Origin: Nocardioides sp.
GTDB lineage: Bacteria > Actinomycetota > Actinomycetes > Propionibacteriales > Nocardioidaceae
DNA length: 34,831 bases
Assembly: GCA_002729525.1 (NCBI GenBank)
Contig: PBYI01000017.1
Coordinates: forward strand, 68,415-103,245
Direction: 5' to 3'
A program made the translations under genes and the position numbers. The notes under the pieces were generated by a model. That model was not told where the DNA came from and did no database searches. It worked only from the letters and a program-made list of their open reading frames with translations. Of the stretch, positions 1-7,802 are shown in pieces; position 1 is the first letter of the stretch; each line of letters begins with the position of its first letter.

Positions 1-1547
1 CGCCGCGCGCCGGAGCCGCACAGCAGCACCGAGGCGGCTGGCGTCTCCACGCCCCAGCGCCGTGCGGGCGTGTCCGCGGGCTCGGTGTCGTCCAGCCACG
101 GCCAGGCCAGGTCGCCGTGGAAGATGTGTCCGCCCGGCATCGCCAGATCGCGCTCGACGTCCTGCGGGATCTTCGCCTCCAGGCACGGCCGCCCCTCCCC
201 GTCGACGGCGAGGCAGTCCTCCAGTGGCTCGGCGAGGTGCTCCTGGAGCGAGGCCAGCGCCCGCTCGACGGCCAGTCGCTTGCGCTCCTCCCGGGTGGCC
301 GGGTCGGCGAAGAGCGTGGCCGGGGTGTGCAGCCCGAAGTAGGTCATCGTGTGCGTGCCCGCGGGCACGTCGCCGAGGATCGAGGCGTCGGTGAGCGAGT
401 GGCAGTAGACCTCGCCGGGCAGCCGGCTCGGCACCTCGCCGGCGGCCGCCTCGGCGTACGCCTGCTCGATGGCGGTCATCTCCTCCGCGAGGTGCACGGT
501 GCCGGCGAAGGCCTGCGTCGGGTCGGCACCCGAGCGCAGCCGCGGCAGCCGGGACAGCAGGAGGTTGATCTTGAGCTGCGACCCGACGGGCTCGGTCGCG
601 CCGAGTGCCCAGTCGTGGGCGACCTCCCCGAGCAGCCGGCGCAGCACGGAGGGCGCCACGTTGCCCAGCACGAACCGCGCCGCCGTCGTACGCCGGGCGC
701 CTGCGGCCGTCCAGACCACCTCGGCGCCCTCGGCGCCGGCCGCGGTGCGCACCTCCTCGACGCTCGCTGCGGTGACGACCTCCGCGCCGGCGTCCACGGC
801 CGACCGCAGGAGCGCGTCGGTGACCGCGCCCATGCCGCCGACCGGCACGCGCCACTCGCCCGTGCCGTTGCCCACGAGGTGGTAGAGGAAGCAGCGGTTC
901 TGCACCAGCGACGGGTCGTGCAGCGAGGCGAAGGTGCCGATGAGCGCGTCGGTGCCGACGACGCCGCGCACCGTGTCGTCGGCGAACCGCCGCTCGACCG
1001 CCGCCCCCAGGGGCTGCTCGACGACGTCGCGCCACACCTGGGCCTCGACGCGGGTCCGCAGGTCGTCGGCCCGGGGGAGCGGGTCGAGGAAGGTCGGCGC
1101 GACCACCTCGGCCAGCCCACCGACCTCCGCGTAGAACGCCCGCCAGGCATCGTAGGCGTCGTCGGAGCCGGTCAGCGCGCGGAACGACGCCCGGGTCGCC
1201 TCACCCTCCTCGCGCTCGACGTACAGGCCGCCGGCCGCGCCGTCGCGCAGCACCGGCGTGTACGACGCGGTCGGGCGCGAGCGCAGCTCGACGTCGAGGC
1301 CGAGGTCGTCAACCAGCGCCTGCGGCATCACCGAGACGAGGTAGGAGTAGCGCGACAGCCTGGTCGGCAGCCCCGGGAAGGCGGTCGCGGAGACGGCCGC
1401 CCCGCCAGTGTGGTCGAGGCGCTCCAGCACTTGCACCGTCAGGCCCGCGCGGGCCAGGAGGGCGGCGGCGGTGAGGCCGTTGTGGCCGCCGCCGACCACG
1501 ACGACGTCGTACGTGCCGGAGGTGCCGGGGGTGTCACGGGTCTGCAC
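1..1547 (-). CDS. FAD-dependent oxidoreductase, phytoene-desaturase/PYROXD2-like (C-terminus cut by window edge)
   Basis: The reverse strand is open from a GTG at 1547 to the window edge with no stop, so the C-terminus is missing (about 515 residues visible). The N-terminus has the Rossmann dinucleotide-binding motif VVVGGGHNGLTAAALLARAG, then LERLDHTGGAAVS, typical of the COG1233 family that includes CrtI/CrtN desaturases and PYROXD2. The last visible part (ETPAASVLLCGSGARR) resembles the start of the C-terminal FAD-contacting motif. The family oxidises or desaturates lipophilic substrates with FAD; the substrate here is unknown and no carotenoid gene is nearby. GTG 1547 was preferred over the in-frame GTG at 1556 because TACGGT lies exactly 7 nt upstream, a leaderless arrangement shared with other genes here; there is no Shine-Dalgarno sequence. 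It is divergent from the histidine kinase. Confidence 0.85.
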   Translation of the reverse strand, partial: MQTRDTPGTSGTYDVVVVGGGHNGLTAAALLARAGLTVQVLERLDHTGGAAVSATAFPGLPTRLSRYSYLVSVMPQALVDDLGLDVELRSRPTASYTPVLRDGAAGGLYVEREEGEATRASFRALTGSDDAYDAWRAFYAEVGGLAEVVAPTFLDPLPRADDLRTRVEAQVWRDVVEQPLGAAVERRFADDTVRGVVGTDALIGTFASLHDPSLVQNRCFLYHLVGNGTGEWRVPVGGMGAVTDALLRSAVDAGAEVVTAASVEEVRTAAGAEGAEVVWTAAGARRTTAARFVLGNVAPSVLRRLLGEVAHDWALGATEPVGSQLKINLLLSRLPRLRSGADPTQAFAGTVHLAEEMTAIEQAYAEAAAGEVPSRLPGEVYCHSLTDASILGDVPAGTHTMTYFGLHTPATLFADPATREERKRLAVERALASLQEHLAEPLEDCLAVDGEGRPCLEAKIPQDVERDLAMPGGHIFHGDLAWPWLDDTEPADTPARRWGVETPAASVLLCGSGAR

Positions 1548-1554
1548 GCCGGTC

Positions 1555-1560
1555 ACCGTA
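1555..1560 (-). promoter_or_regulatory. -10 element TACGGT of a leaderless promoter
   Basis: On the reverse strand TACGGT (TANNNT type) is followed by 7 nt and then the GTG at 1547, so transcription would start at or next to the start codon. No clear -35 hexamer is visible. Confidence 0.4.
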
Positions 1561-1667
1561 GCGGCGCGCGTCGACGGGGGCCCGGAGGTCGGGCGCGGCA
1601 GGCCACTGGTCCGGACCGGCAACCCGGTAAACCCTCGGCAAACGGCGCGCGAGGGGCGACGTCCCTG

Positions 1668-1673
1668 CACAAT
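1668..1673 (+). promoter_or_regulatory. Possible -10 element CACAAT before the histidine kinase start
   Basis: CACAAT ends 7 nt before ATG 1681. It keeps only the A2 and T6 of TANNNT, so it is weak on sequence alone, but its spacing matches the other leaderless-type starts in the window. Confidence 0.25.
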
Positions 1674-1674
1674 C

Positions 1675-1688
1675 GGGACCATGGTCCC
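1675..1688. promoter_or_regulatory. Perfect 14-bp palindrome spanning the start codon; DosR-box-like
   Basis: GGGACCATGGTCCC is a perfect palindrome that contains the ATG of the histidine kinase at its centre. It has the 6-2-6 geometry of the DosR/DevR box core GGGACTWWAGTCCC and matches it at 12 of 14 positions. If the kinase mRNA is leaderless, a protein bound here would sit on the transcription start and would more likely repress than activate. It could also be chance or a coding constraint. Confidence 0.35.
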
Positions 1689-3717
1689 CGTCAGCGACCC
1701 CCACCGCTGGGCGTGGCCGGTCCTCCTGTCGGGCTGCGCGACAACCGCGCTGGTCGGTCCGCTGGGAGGTGCGGCTGCGGCCGCACCGGGCGTCCCCGCC
1801 GGCCTCGTCGCCGGAGGCCTCGCGCTGCTCGTCGGCCCTCGTGCGGTCGTCGCCGGCATCGGCGTCGCCTGGGTCGGCACGACGCTCGCCCTGCTCATCG
1901 CGGTCGAGGCGTACGGCGACGCGGTGGTGCTGGGGCTGGCCCACACGCTGGGCGTCGTCGTGGCCGCGTCGTTGCTCACCGACGTCTGGCGCCGGTCGCC
2001 CGCTCTCAAGGAGTCCTCCGACCTGCGTCGGATCCTCCTCGCCGTCGTCACCAGCGGCACGGTCGCGGGCCTGGTGGCGGCCGGCCTCGCGCCGTTCGTC
2101 GGAGGACTGAAGGCGCCCGGCTGGGACGTCGCGCTCCAGCACGCCTCCGCGCAGGCCCTCATGCTGCCGATCCTCTGCGTGCTCCCCCGGTACGCCGCCG
2201 CGGCTCCGCGGTGGGAGCGGGTGCTGCAGACCCTCGTGCTGGTCGTCGTGTGCCCAGCGATGTTCTGGGTCGGCCACGGCGTCGGTGCGTCGTTCCTGGT
2301 CCTGGCGCTGCTGTCCTGGGGCGCTCGTCGCGACTCCGCGCGGGTCGTGCGGGGCCAGATGGTCTTCGTCGGCTTCGTCGCCATCCTGGCGACCTGGCAG
2401 GGCCGTGGTCCCTTCATCGAGGAGGAGCGGCTCTTCGCCTCTGTCGTCGACCCGCTGCTGCTGCTCAAGCTCTTCCTGCTGGCCTCGTCGTTCGTGGTGC
2501 TGCCGGCGATCGTCGCCAGTGCCGACGCCGATCAGCTGATCCGGCGCGCGCGCAACAGCCGCGACCAGCTCGGTCGGCTCGTGTCGGCCGTGACCAGCGT
2601 CGCGATCATCGGCACCGACGAGAACCTCCGCATCCGACTCTTCAACCCCGGCGCGGAGCGGATGCTCGGTGTGCGGTCCGAGGACGCCGTCGGGCTCTCG
2701 GTGCGCGACATCGTCGACGCCGCGGAGATCGGCCGGGTGCTCTCACTGATCCCGGGCGCGACCGACGTGATATCGGGCACCCGGGCGATGGCCGAGCGCG
2801 GCGAGGGCGTGGACGTCTTCATGCGGCGCGCCGACGGCACCCGCTTCGCGGCGGTCCTCACGCTGCGGGAGGTCACCAGGGGCGGCCGGACGACCGGCTT
2901 CGTCGTGGTGCTCGAGGACGTCGACGCGCGGGTCCAGCAGCAGTCGGCGCTGGAGGACGCGGTCGAGCAGCTCCGTCTGGCCGACGAGGCCAAGGACGTC
3001 TTCGTGTCGAGCGTCAGCCACGAGCTGCGGACGCCGTTGGCGGCGATGGTGGGCTACCTCGAGCTCCTCGGTGACGGGGGCCTCGGCCCCCTCAACGACG
3101 AGCAGCGTCGCGCCGTGGGCGTGATCGGGTCCAACCAGGCGCGGCTGATGACGCTCATCGAGGACCTGCTCGACGTGGCCCGGGTGTCCGGCGGCGACGC
3201 TGCCCTGGACCGGTCGGTGCTCGACGTCACCGAGGTGATGGTCTCCGCGGTCGACCTGGTGGAGCCGCTCGCCGAGTCGCGCTCGATCCGCCTGGAGATC
3301 GTCCCTCCTCACGGAGCGGTCACGGTCGACGCCGACCCGGTGCTCCTCGAGCGGGTGCTGGTCAACCTGCTCGGCAACGCGGTGAAGTTCACCCCGGAGG
3401 CCGGATCGGTGCTGGCCACGGTGCGGGCGCAGGACGGCTGGGCCGAGCTGGCGGTGACCGACACCGGCATCGGTATCTCCGAGGACGACCAGCAGCGGCT
3501 GTTCGAGCGGTTCTTCCGGGCGCGCTCGGCGCGCGACGGCGCGGTCGCGGGCACCGGACTCGGACTCACCATCGCTCAGCGCATCGTGGAGGCGCACGGC
3601 GGCACGATCGAGGTCGACTCGGTCCTGGGCGAGGGCACCACCGCGCTCGTCCGGCTGCCGCTGGCGACCGAGCCCGCACGGCCGGCCGTCCTCGACGAGG
3701 TGCGCGACTCCGCCTGA
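1681..3717 (+). CDS. Membrane sensor histidine kinase (multi-TM N-terminus, PAS, HisKA, HATPase)
   Basis: This 678-residue protein has a hydrophobic N-terminal half (about residues 10-280, some eight membrane segments, MASE1-like), a PAS domain (about 290-400), a HisKA dimerisation domain with H-box SVSHELRTPLAA (phospho-acceptor H447) and a HATPase domain with N-box NLLGNAVKF (N566), DTGIGIS and GTGLGLTI. It should autophosphorylate in response to a membrane or PAS-sensed signal and pass the phosphate to a response regulator. No regulator gene is adjacent. The DosR-like regulator at 8190-8906 is the only one in the window, but it is of NarL type, which normally pairs with HisKA_3 kinases, so a pairing is not implied. 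ATG 1681 was chosen because upstream in-frame sequence is non-coding in character and the protein then begins directly before its first membrane segment. Confidence 0.93.
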   Translation: MVPVSDPHRWAWPVLLSGCATTALVGPLGGAAAAAPGVPAGLVAGGLALLVGPRAVVAGIGVAWVGTTLALLIAVEAYGDAVVLGLAHTLGVVVAASLLTDVWRRSPALKESSDLRRILLAVVTSGTVAGLVAAGLAPFVGGLKAPGWDVALQHASAQALMLPILCVLPRYAAAAPRWERVLQTLVLVVVCPAMFWVGHGVGASFLVLALLSWGARRDSARVVRGQMVFVGFVAILATWQGRGPFIEEERLFASVVDPLLLLKLFLLASSFVVLPAIVASADADQLIRRARNSRDQLGRLVSAVTSVAIIGTDENLRIRLFNPGAERMLGVRSEDAVGLSVRDIVDAAEIGRVLSLIPGATDVISGTRAMAERGEGVDVFMRRADGTRFAAVLTLREVTRGGRTTGFVVVLEDVDARVQQQSALEDAVEQLRLADEAKDVFVSSVSHELRTPLAAMVGYLELLGDGGLGPLNDEQRRAVGVIGSNQARLMTLIEDLLDVARVSGGDAALDRSVLDVTEVMVSAVDLVEPLAESRSIRLEIVPPHGAVTVDADPVLLERVLVNLLGNAVKFTPEAGSVLATVRAQDGWAELAVTDTGIGISEDDQQRLFERFFRARSARDGAVAGTGLGLTIAQRIVEAHGGTIEVDSVLGEGTTALVRLPLATEPARPAVLDEVRDSA

Positions 3718-3727
3718 GCCGACGTCC

Positions 3728-3733
3728 TAGGGT
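3728..3733 (+). promoter_or_regulatory. -10 element TAGGGT of a leaderless promoter
   Basis: TAGGGT is followed by 6 nt and ATG 3740. It lies only 11 bp after the kinase stop codon, so the acylase gene may have its own promoter despite the tight spacing. Confidence 0.4.
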
Positions 3734-3739
3734 CGAGGC

Positions 3740-5734
3740 ATGGCCCGCCTCCACCGCGACGCGTACGGCGTCCCGCACCTGCGGGCCGACTCGCTCCTCG
3801 ACCTCGCCCACGCGCAGGGGCGGGTCACCGCGCACGACCGGGCGTGGCAGCTGGAGTGGCTGCGTCGCCGCGCTCTCGGCACCACCGCCGAACTCGTCGG
3901 CGCGCCGGGCGTCGACTGGGACGTCTTCGCCCGCCGCGCCTGCCTCGTCGACACCGCCCGCCGGGCGCAGGACGCGCTCGACACCGAGACCCGCGCGTAC
4001 GTCGAGGCGTACGTCGACGGCGTCAACGCCGGCCTCGCCGAGCGGGCCGACGACCCGCCGCCGGAGCTCGTCGCCCTCGGCGCGACCGCTCGGCCGTGGG
4101 AGCCCTGGACGCCCGAGGCGACGTTCCACGCCCAGCAGGTGCTCTTCGCCGGCCTCGGCGGGCAGCTCTGGGCCCGCTGGGCCACCGAGGTCCTCGGCGC
4201 CGAGGGGGTCGCGCTGCTGAGCCACGAGGGCCCCGACTCCAGCGGGAGCAACGCGTGGGCCGTGGGCGGACGACGTACGGCGTCGGGGATGCCGATCGTC
4301 GCGGGCGACCCGCACCGCGTCATCGAGTCGCCGGGCATCTACCAGCAGGTGCGCCTGGCCTGTGAGGACCGCGGCGTCGAGCGCGACCGGTTCGACGTCG
4401 TCGGCTTCACCTTCGTCGGCGTCCCCGGGGTGCAGCACTTCGCGCACGCCGGCGAGGTGGCGTGGGCGATCACCAACGGCATGGGGGAGTACCAGGACCT
4501 CGTCGAGGTCGGCCCGGACCCCGACGACGTGCTCGAGCGCCGCACCGAGCAGGTGGCGGTCCGCGACGGCGACCCGGTCGAGGTCGAGGTCGTGCGCACC
4601 GCCCGCGGCCTCGTCGTCGAGCCCGGGCTGGCGCTGCGCGACGCTCCCACCGAGCTGGGCGACCTGGGGTTCGGCGCCCTGCTGCCGCTGCTGCGCGCGC
4701 GGTCCGTCGACGACGTCGACGACGCGATGGACGCCTGGGTGGTGCCGGTCAACAACGTCGTCGCCGCCGACCGTGCCGGCACGGTGCGCTACCGGCTCGC
4801 CGGCCGGGTGCCGGCCCGTCCCGGCGGGCGTGCAGGGACCTCGGGGGAGTGGCTGGGCTGGATCGACCCGCCGCGCACCGAGGTCCCCGCCGACGGCGTG
4901 GTGGTCACCGCCAACGAGCGCCGAGGCCCCGAGAGCGACGCGGTCGGCTCGGTGTTCGCTCCGCCGTACCGCGGCGACCGGATCCGCGACCTGCTCGCCG
5001 GCCGCGACGGGCTCACCGTCGCCGACCAGGTGGCCGTGCACGACGACAGCCACCTTGCGACGGTGCGGGCGCTGGGCGCGCTCGTGCCCGGCGCGTTCGA
5101 CGACTTCGACGGCGACATGCGCGCCGACTCGCAGCAGGCTGCGCGCTTCGCCGCGTGGCGCTCCGCCCTGGTACGCCGGCTGATGGCGCAGCCGCCGCTG
5201 GCGCGTCTGCTCGACCCGCCGCCGGAGCACCGGCACTCGTCGGTGTTCGCCGCCAGCCTGGACCCGACCGCCCGGGTGGCGCTGGGACTGGTCACCCTCG
5301 CCGAGGCCCGTGCGCCGTACGGCCTCGACCTGCCGATGCTGGCCGCGGAGGCGCTCGTGGAGGTAGAAGCGACGCACGACCAGACGACCACGTGGGGCGA
5401 CACCCACGCCCTCGCCCCGCTGCACGCCTTCGACCTCGTCGCCCGCGACCGCCCGCACCCGGCACCCCTGCCGCGGCCCGGGCTGTCCGGCGACTCCGAC
5501 GTGGTGCGCTGCACCGGCTCGGTGCCGGGCGTCAGCGACGCCTGCTCTCGGGGCTCGGTGGCCCGCTACGTGTGGGACCTCGCCGACCGTCAGGCGAGCG
5601 GCTGGGTGGTGCCGACCGGCGCCGACGGCGACGCCCGCGGCCCGCACCACCACGACCAGCTCGACGCCTGGGTGCGCGGCGAGCTGGTGCCGGTGGTGAC
5701 CGACTGGGACCGGCTCACGCCGGTGGACTGGTGA
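3740..5734 (+). CDS. Penicillin acylase family (Ntn-hydrolase) protein without signal peptide
   Basis: This 664-residue protein begins directly with the family N-terminus (DAYGVPHLRADSLLDLAHAQG). The autoprocessing site SGSNAWAVGG is present: cleavage between G169 and S170 would free S170 as the N-terminal nucleophile of the beta chain. Family members hydrolyse amide bonds of beta-lactams, N-acyl homoserine lactones or other acylated amines; the substrate here cannot be told. Typical relatives are 750-850 residues, exported, and lose a spacer peptide. This one is shorter and has no signal sequence, so it probably matures in the cytoplasm. It starts 22 bp after the kinase stop and overlaps the convergent MarR-GNAT gene by 20 bp. 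Confidence 0.9.
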   Translation: MARLHRDAYGVPHLRADSLLDLAHAQGRVTAHDRAWQLEWLRRRALGTTAELVGAPGVDWDVFARRACLVDTARRAQDALDTETRAYVEAYVDGVNAGLAERADDPPPELVALGATARPWEPWTPEATFHAQQVLFAGLGGQLWARWATEVLGAEGVALLSHEGPDSSGSNAWAVGGRRTASGMPIVAGDPHRVIESPGIYQQVRLACEDRGVERDRFDVVGFTFVGVPGVQHFAHAGEVAWAITNGMGEYQDLVEVGPDPDDVLERRTEQVAVRDGDPVEVEVVRTARGLVVEPGLALRDAPTELGDLGFGALLPLLRARSVDDVDDAMDAWVVPVNNVVAADRAGTVRYRLAGRVPARPGGRAGTSGEWLGWIDPPRTEVPADGVVVTANERRGPESDAVGSVFAPPYRGDRIRDLLAGRDGLTVADQVAVHDDSHLATVRALGALVPGAFDDFDGDMRADSQQAARFAAWRSALVRRLMAQPPLARLLDPPPEHRHSSVFAASLDPTARVALGLVTLAEARAPYGLDLPMLAAEALVEVEATHDQTTTWGDTHALAPLHAFDLVARDRPHPAPLPRPGLSGDSDVVRCTGSVPGVSDACSRGSVARYVWDLADRQASGWVVPTGADGDARGPHHHDQLDAWVRGELVPVVTDWDRLTPVDW

Positions 5735-6632
5735 GGTCCTGGGTGAGGTCCTGGGTCAGGTCCTTGGTGAAGAAGGCCTCGGCGTACGGGTTGTCGTTGT
5801 AGCGCTCGGTACGCCGGTAGCCGTTGCGCTCGTAGAGGGCCACGGCGTCGGTGAGCGCGAGGTTGGTGTCCAGGACGACGCGCTCGTGCCCGGCCTCGCG
5901 GGCGAGGCCCTCGAGGTGCCGCAGCAGGCGTGCACCGAGGCCGGCGCCGCGCCAGTCGGGCGACACCCACATCCGCTTGACCTCCGCGGTGCCGTCGCCG
6001 AGCGGCTGGAGGCCGCCGCAGGCCGCGGTGGCGCCGTCGCTGCGGGCCAGCACGACGACCTCGGGCGGGGCCACCGGGCCGGGGGCGAAGCCGTCGGGGA
6101 ACGTCGCGTCGAGCTCGGCGACGTACGACGCCATGGCCTCGGCCGCGAGCGGACCGTCCGGGGCGACCCGCTCCAGGTGCACCGTCGCGGCCCGCACCAG
6201 CAGGTCGGCGCTGCCGAGCGCCGCGAGCAGCCGTTCGCGCTGCCGCACGGTGAGGGGGTCGACGAGCCGCTGCGCGAGGTCCTCGGAGCGGTCCTCCAAC
6301 CGCGCGGCGAGTCGGGCGCCGGAGCGGGTGAGGTGGATGCGCCGGCGGCGACGGTCGGCCGGGTCGGGCGTCAGGACGACGAGCTTGCGGTCCTCGAGGT
6401 CGCGCAGGAGGCGGCTGAGGTAGCCCGAGTCGAGGTCGAGCCGCTCGCGCAGGTCGCGGACCGTGACGTCGGGGTCGTGCCCGACCTCGTGCAGCAGGCG
6501 GGCACGCGACAGCGGCAGACCGAGGCCGAGGAAGGAGTCCTCGAGCACGCCGACGCGCTGGCTCCAGGTTCGGTTGAAGCGGCGCAGGACGGCGGTGCCG
6601 GGGGTGTCGGGGATGGTCGTCGATGCGGTCAC
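5715..6632 (-). CDS. MarR-family regulator fused to GNAT N-acetyltransferase
   Basis: In this 305-residue protein, residues about 15-145 form a MarR winged helix (LRERLDLDSGYLSRLLRDLE recognition helix, then the DPADRRRRRIHLT wing). Residues about 150-295 are a GNAT domain with the acetyl-CoA loop SPDWRGAGLGARLLRHLEG and the C-terminal ALYERNGYRRTERYND signature. Such fusions are known in bacteria; the protein probably senses or acetylates a small molecule and controls its own gene. GTG 6632 is the start. A perfect inverted repeat lies 20 bp upstream and overlaps the likely -35 region, which points to autoregulation. The C-terminus (DLTQDLTQDLT) is encoded by a 12-bp tandem repeat and its 3' end overlaps the acylase gene. 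Confidence 0.92.
   Translation of the reverse strand: MTASTTIPDTPGTAVLRRFNRTWSQRVGVLEDSFLGLGLPLSRARLLHEVGHDPDVTVRDLRERLDLDSGYLSRLLRDLEDRKLVVLTPDPADRRRRRIHLTRSGARLAARLEDRSEDLAQRLVDPLTVRQRERLLAALGSADLLVRAATVHLERVAPDGPLAAEAMASYVAELDATFPDGFAPGPVAPPEVVVLARSDGATAACGGLQPLGDGTAEVKRMWVSPDWRGAGLGARLLRHLEGLAREAGHERVVLDTNLALTDAVALYERNGYRRTERYNDNPYAEAFFTKDLTQDLTQDLTSPPA
5731..5766. repeat. Three 12-bp tandem repeats across overlapping convergent gene ends
   Basis: The unit GTGAGGTCCTGG occurs twice exactly (5731-5754), with a third degenerate copy (5755-5766). The first unit contains the TGA stop of the acylase gene on the + strand. On the - strand the units encode the repeated residues at the end of the MarR-GNAT protein. 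Confidence 0.85.
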
Positions 6633-6651
6633 GGCACCAGTGTGCCATTTG

Positions 6652-6667
6652 TCTGACTCAAGTCAGA
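6652..6667. promoter_or_regulatory. Palindromic operator, probably for the MarR-GNAT regulator
   Basis: TCTGACT-CA-AGTCAGA is a perfect inverted repeat with 7-bp arms, 20 bp upstream of the MarR-GNAT start and in the divergent region before the secreted-protein gene at 6772. On the reverse strand CTGACT could be a -35 box with CACACT 16 nt further on as -10, so a bound dimer would block the promoter. Short A/T-containing palindromes of this size are typical MarR sites. Confidence 0.6.
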
Positions 6668-6771
6668 GATCGGTACCGACGACCGCTGTGGCCAACCTGT
6701 GTGCGACGTCATGTCGCAGGTGTGCTCCAGGGCACGGACAGTGACCGTGACGCGCTGTCACAGTCATCCCC

Positions 6772-7212
6772 ATGCACATCTCCTCCCGCCGGGCCCCGCG
6801 GCTGCACACCCTGCTCGCCGCGTTCGCCCTCGCCCTCCTCGCCGGCCTCCTCGCGCCCGGCGTCACCGCGAGCCCCGCCGACGCCGCCGCCCCGAGCTGG
6901 GGTGCCACCGCCTCCGGCGACAAGGAGATCAAGCGCGGCTGCCACGGCTACCGCTTCGCCTACCGCGTGACCGCCCCCGGCGACGAGTGGATGGCCGAGG
7001 TCGTCCTCCAGGACAAGCGGGGCCGCGGACTCGCGTCCCGCGAGCTCCGCTCGGACATGGACGCCGCCCGCGGCAAGCGCGCCTTCCGGGTCTGCGACAG
7101 CTCCCTCTCGCGGGGTCGCCACGTCATCCGGATGCGGGTGACCTCCTTCGACGGCCGCGACCAGACGGTCCGCTGGGTCGACCCCACCGTGGTGCGCTTC
7201 AAGCGTCGCTGA
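6772..7212 (+). CDS. Small secreted protein of unknown function
   Basis: This 146-residue protein has a classical signal peptide: basic MHISSRRAPR, a hydrophobic stretch LLAAFALALLAGLLAPGV, and likely cleavage near SPADAAAP (about residue 42). The mature part is about 105 residues, basic, and has two cysteines (in KRGCHGYRF and FRVCDSS) that could form one disulfide. The run of beta-prone segments (FAYRVTA, MAEVVLQ, RHVIRMRVTSFD) suggests a small beta-sandwich. I do not recognise a family. It is divergent from the MarR-GNAT gene, so the operator at 6652-6667 may affect it too. No Shine-Dalgarno sequence is seen before ATG 6772. Confidence 0.75.
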   Translation: MHISSRRAPRLHTLLAAFALALLAGLLAPGVTASPADAAAPSWGATASGDKEIKRGCHGYRFAYRVTAPGDEWMAEVVLQDKRGRGLASRELRSDMDAARGKRAFRVCDSSLSRGRHVIRMRVTSFDGRDQTVRWVDPTVVRFKRR

Positions 7213-7254
7213 CCCCCGACGTGATCCTGCTCGCCTCGCGGCGAGGCAACATCA

Positions 7255-7278
7255 GACAGATCGTCCGATAGTTCTGTC
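7255..7278. other. Inverted repeat GACAGA-N12-TCTGTC upstream of a small gene
   Basis: Six-bp arms separated by 12 nt, about 180 bp upstream of the gene at 7461. It could be a regulator site. A second, GC-rich palindrome (7233-7247, GCCTCGC-G-GCGAGGC) lies just before it and may mark the end of the upstream gene. Confidence 0.25.
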
Positions 7279-7460
7279 AGACCCCGCGAGAGTGCTGGCC
7301 GTACGCGGTCCGGGGGGTCATCCTGCTGATCGGTGGACGAGGGCGCGGTCCCGACGGTGCGACCAGGTCCTGTGCCGAACGAGGTTTGCGGACCGGCTGA
7401 TCGAGCACGGTGTGCACGACCGTTCACCGAACGACTCCGACTCGGGCTTGGGGGGACTCC

Positions 7461-7727
7461 ATGGATGCAGAGCTGATTGACGCCCTGCCGCGCTGGACCG
7501 GCGGCAGGCTGACCTACGACACCGCACGCCGGGTGCTGGCGTACGACGACGGCGAGCCCCGCCTCGGCGTCGCGCTGGACCAGGCCGACCTGCGCCGCCG
7601 CCTGCAGGCGCTGCTGCTCTCCGCGGCGGACGTCGACCACGGGCTGACGCCGCTGCACGCCGCCATCACGCTGTTGGAGCAGGAGATCGTGCGTCGGGCG
7701 CGCACCGGTCTGGACGACGTGGCCTGA
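7461..7727 (+). CDS. Small protein of unknown function (88 aa)
   Basis: ATG 7461 is preceded by a purine-rich GGGGGGACT ribosome site; the longer open frame from 7410 has no such site. The protein is acidic and mostly helical in character (ADLRRRLQALLLSAADVD, LHAAITLLEQEIVRRARTG), without signal peptide, cysteines or membrane segment. I do not recognise a family. A strong hairpin starts 10 bp after the stop codon, so this is probably a single-gene transcript. Confidence 0.7.
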   Translation: MDAELIDALPRWTGGRLTYDTARRVLAYDDGEPRLGVALDQADLRRRLQALLLSAADVDHGLTPLHAAITLLEQEIVRRARTGLDDVA

Positions 7728-7736
7728 GGCCCGGCC

Positions 7737-7767
7737 GTGCTTGCCCGGACCGCGTCCGGGCAAGCAC
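7737..7767 (+). terminator. Intrinsic-type terminator hairpin (14-bp perfect stem)
   Basis: GTGCTTGCCCGGAC and GTCCGGGCAAGCAC are perfect complements with a 3-nt loop (CGC). The hairpin begins 10 bp after the stop of the gene at 7461-7727. There is no T tract, as is common for actinobacterial hairpin terminators. Confidence 0.75.
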
Positions 7768-7802
7768 ACTCGACCGGGTTCCGGCTGCTCAGAGGGGGGT
7801 TC

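Noticed and set aside
117..3074. A 985-codon open frame over the oxidoreductase and kinase genes on the + strand
   Set aside because: Its composition is Arg/Gly/Ala-rich with no domain pattern. It is a GC-driven shadow of two well-supported genes.
3566..5653. A 695-codon antisense frame to the penicillin acylase
   Set aside because: The acylase has catalytic and family motifs; the antisense frame has none and is Val/Gly/Arg-rich as expected for a complement of GC-rich coding DNA.
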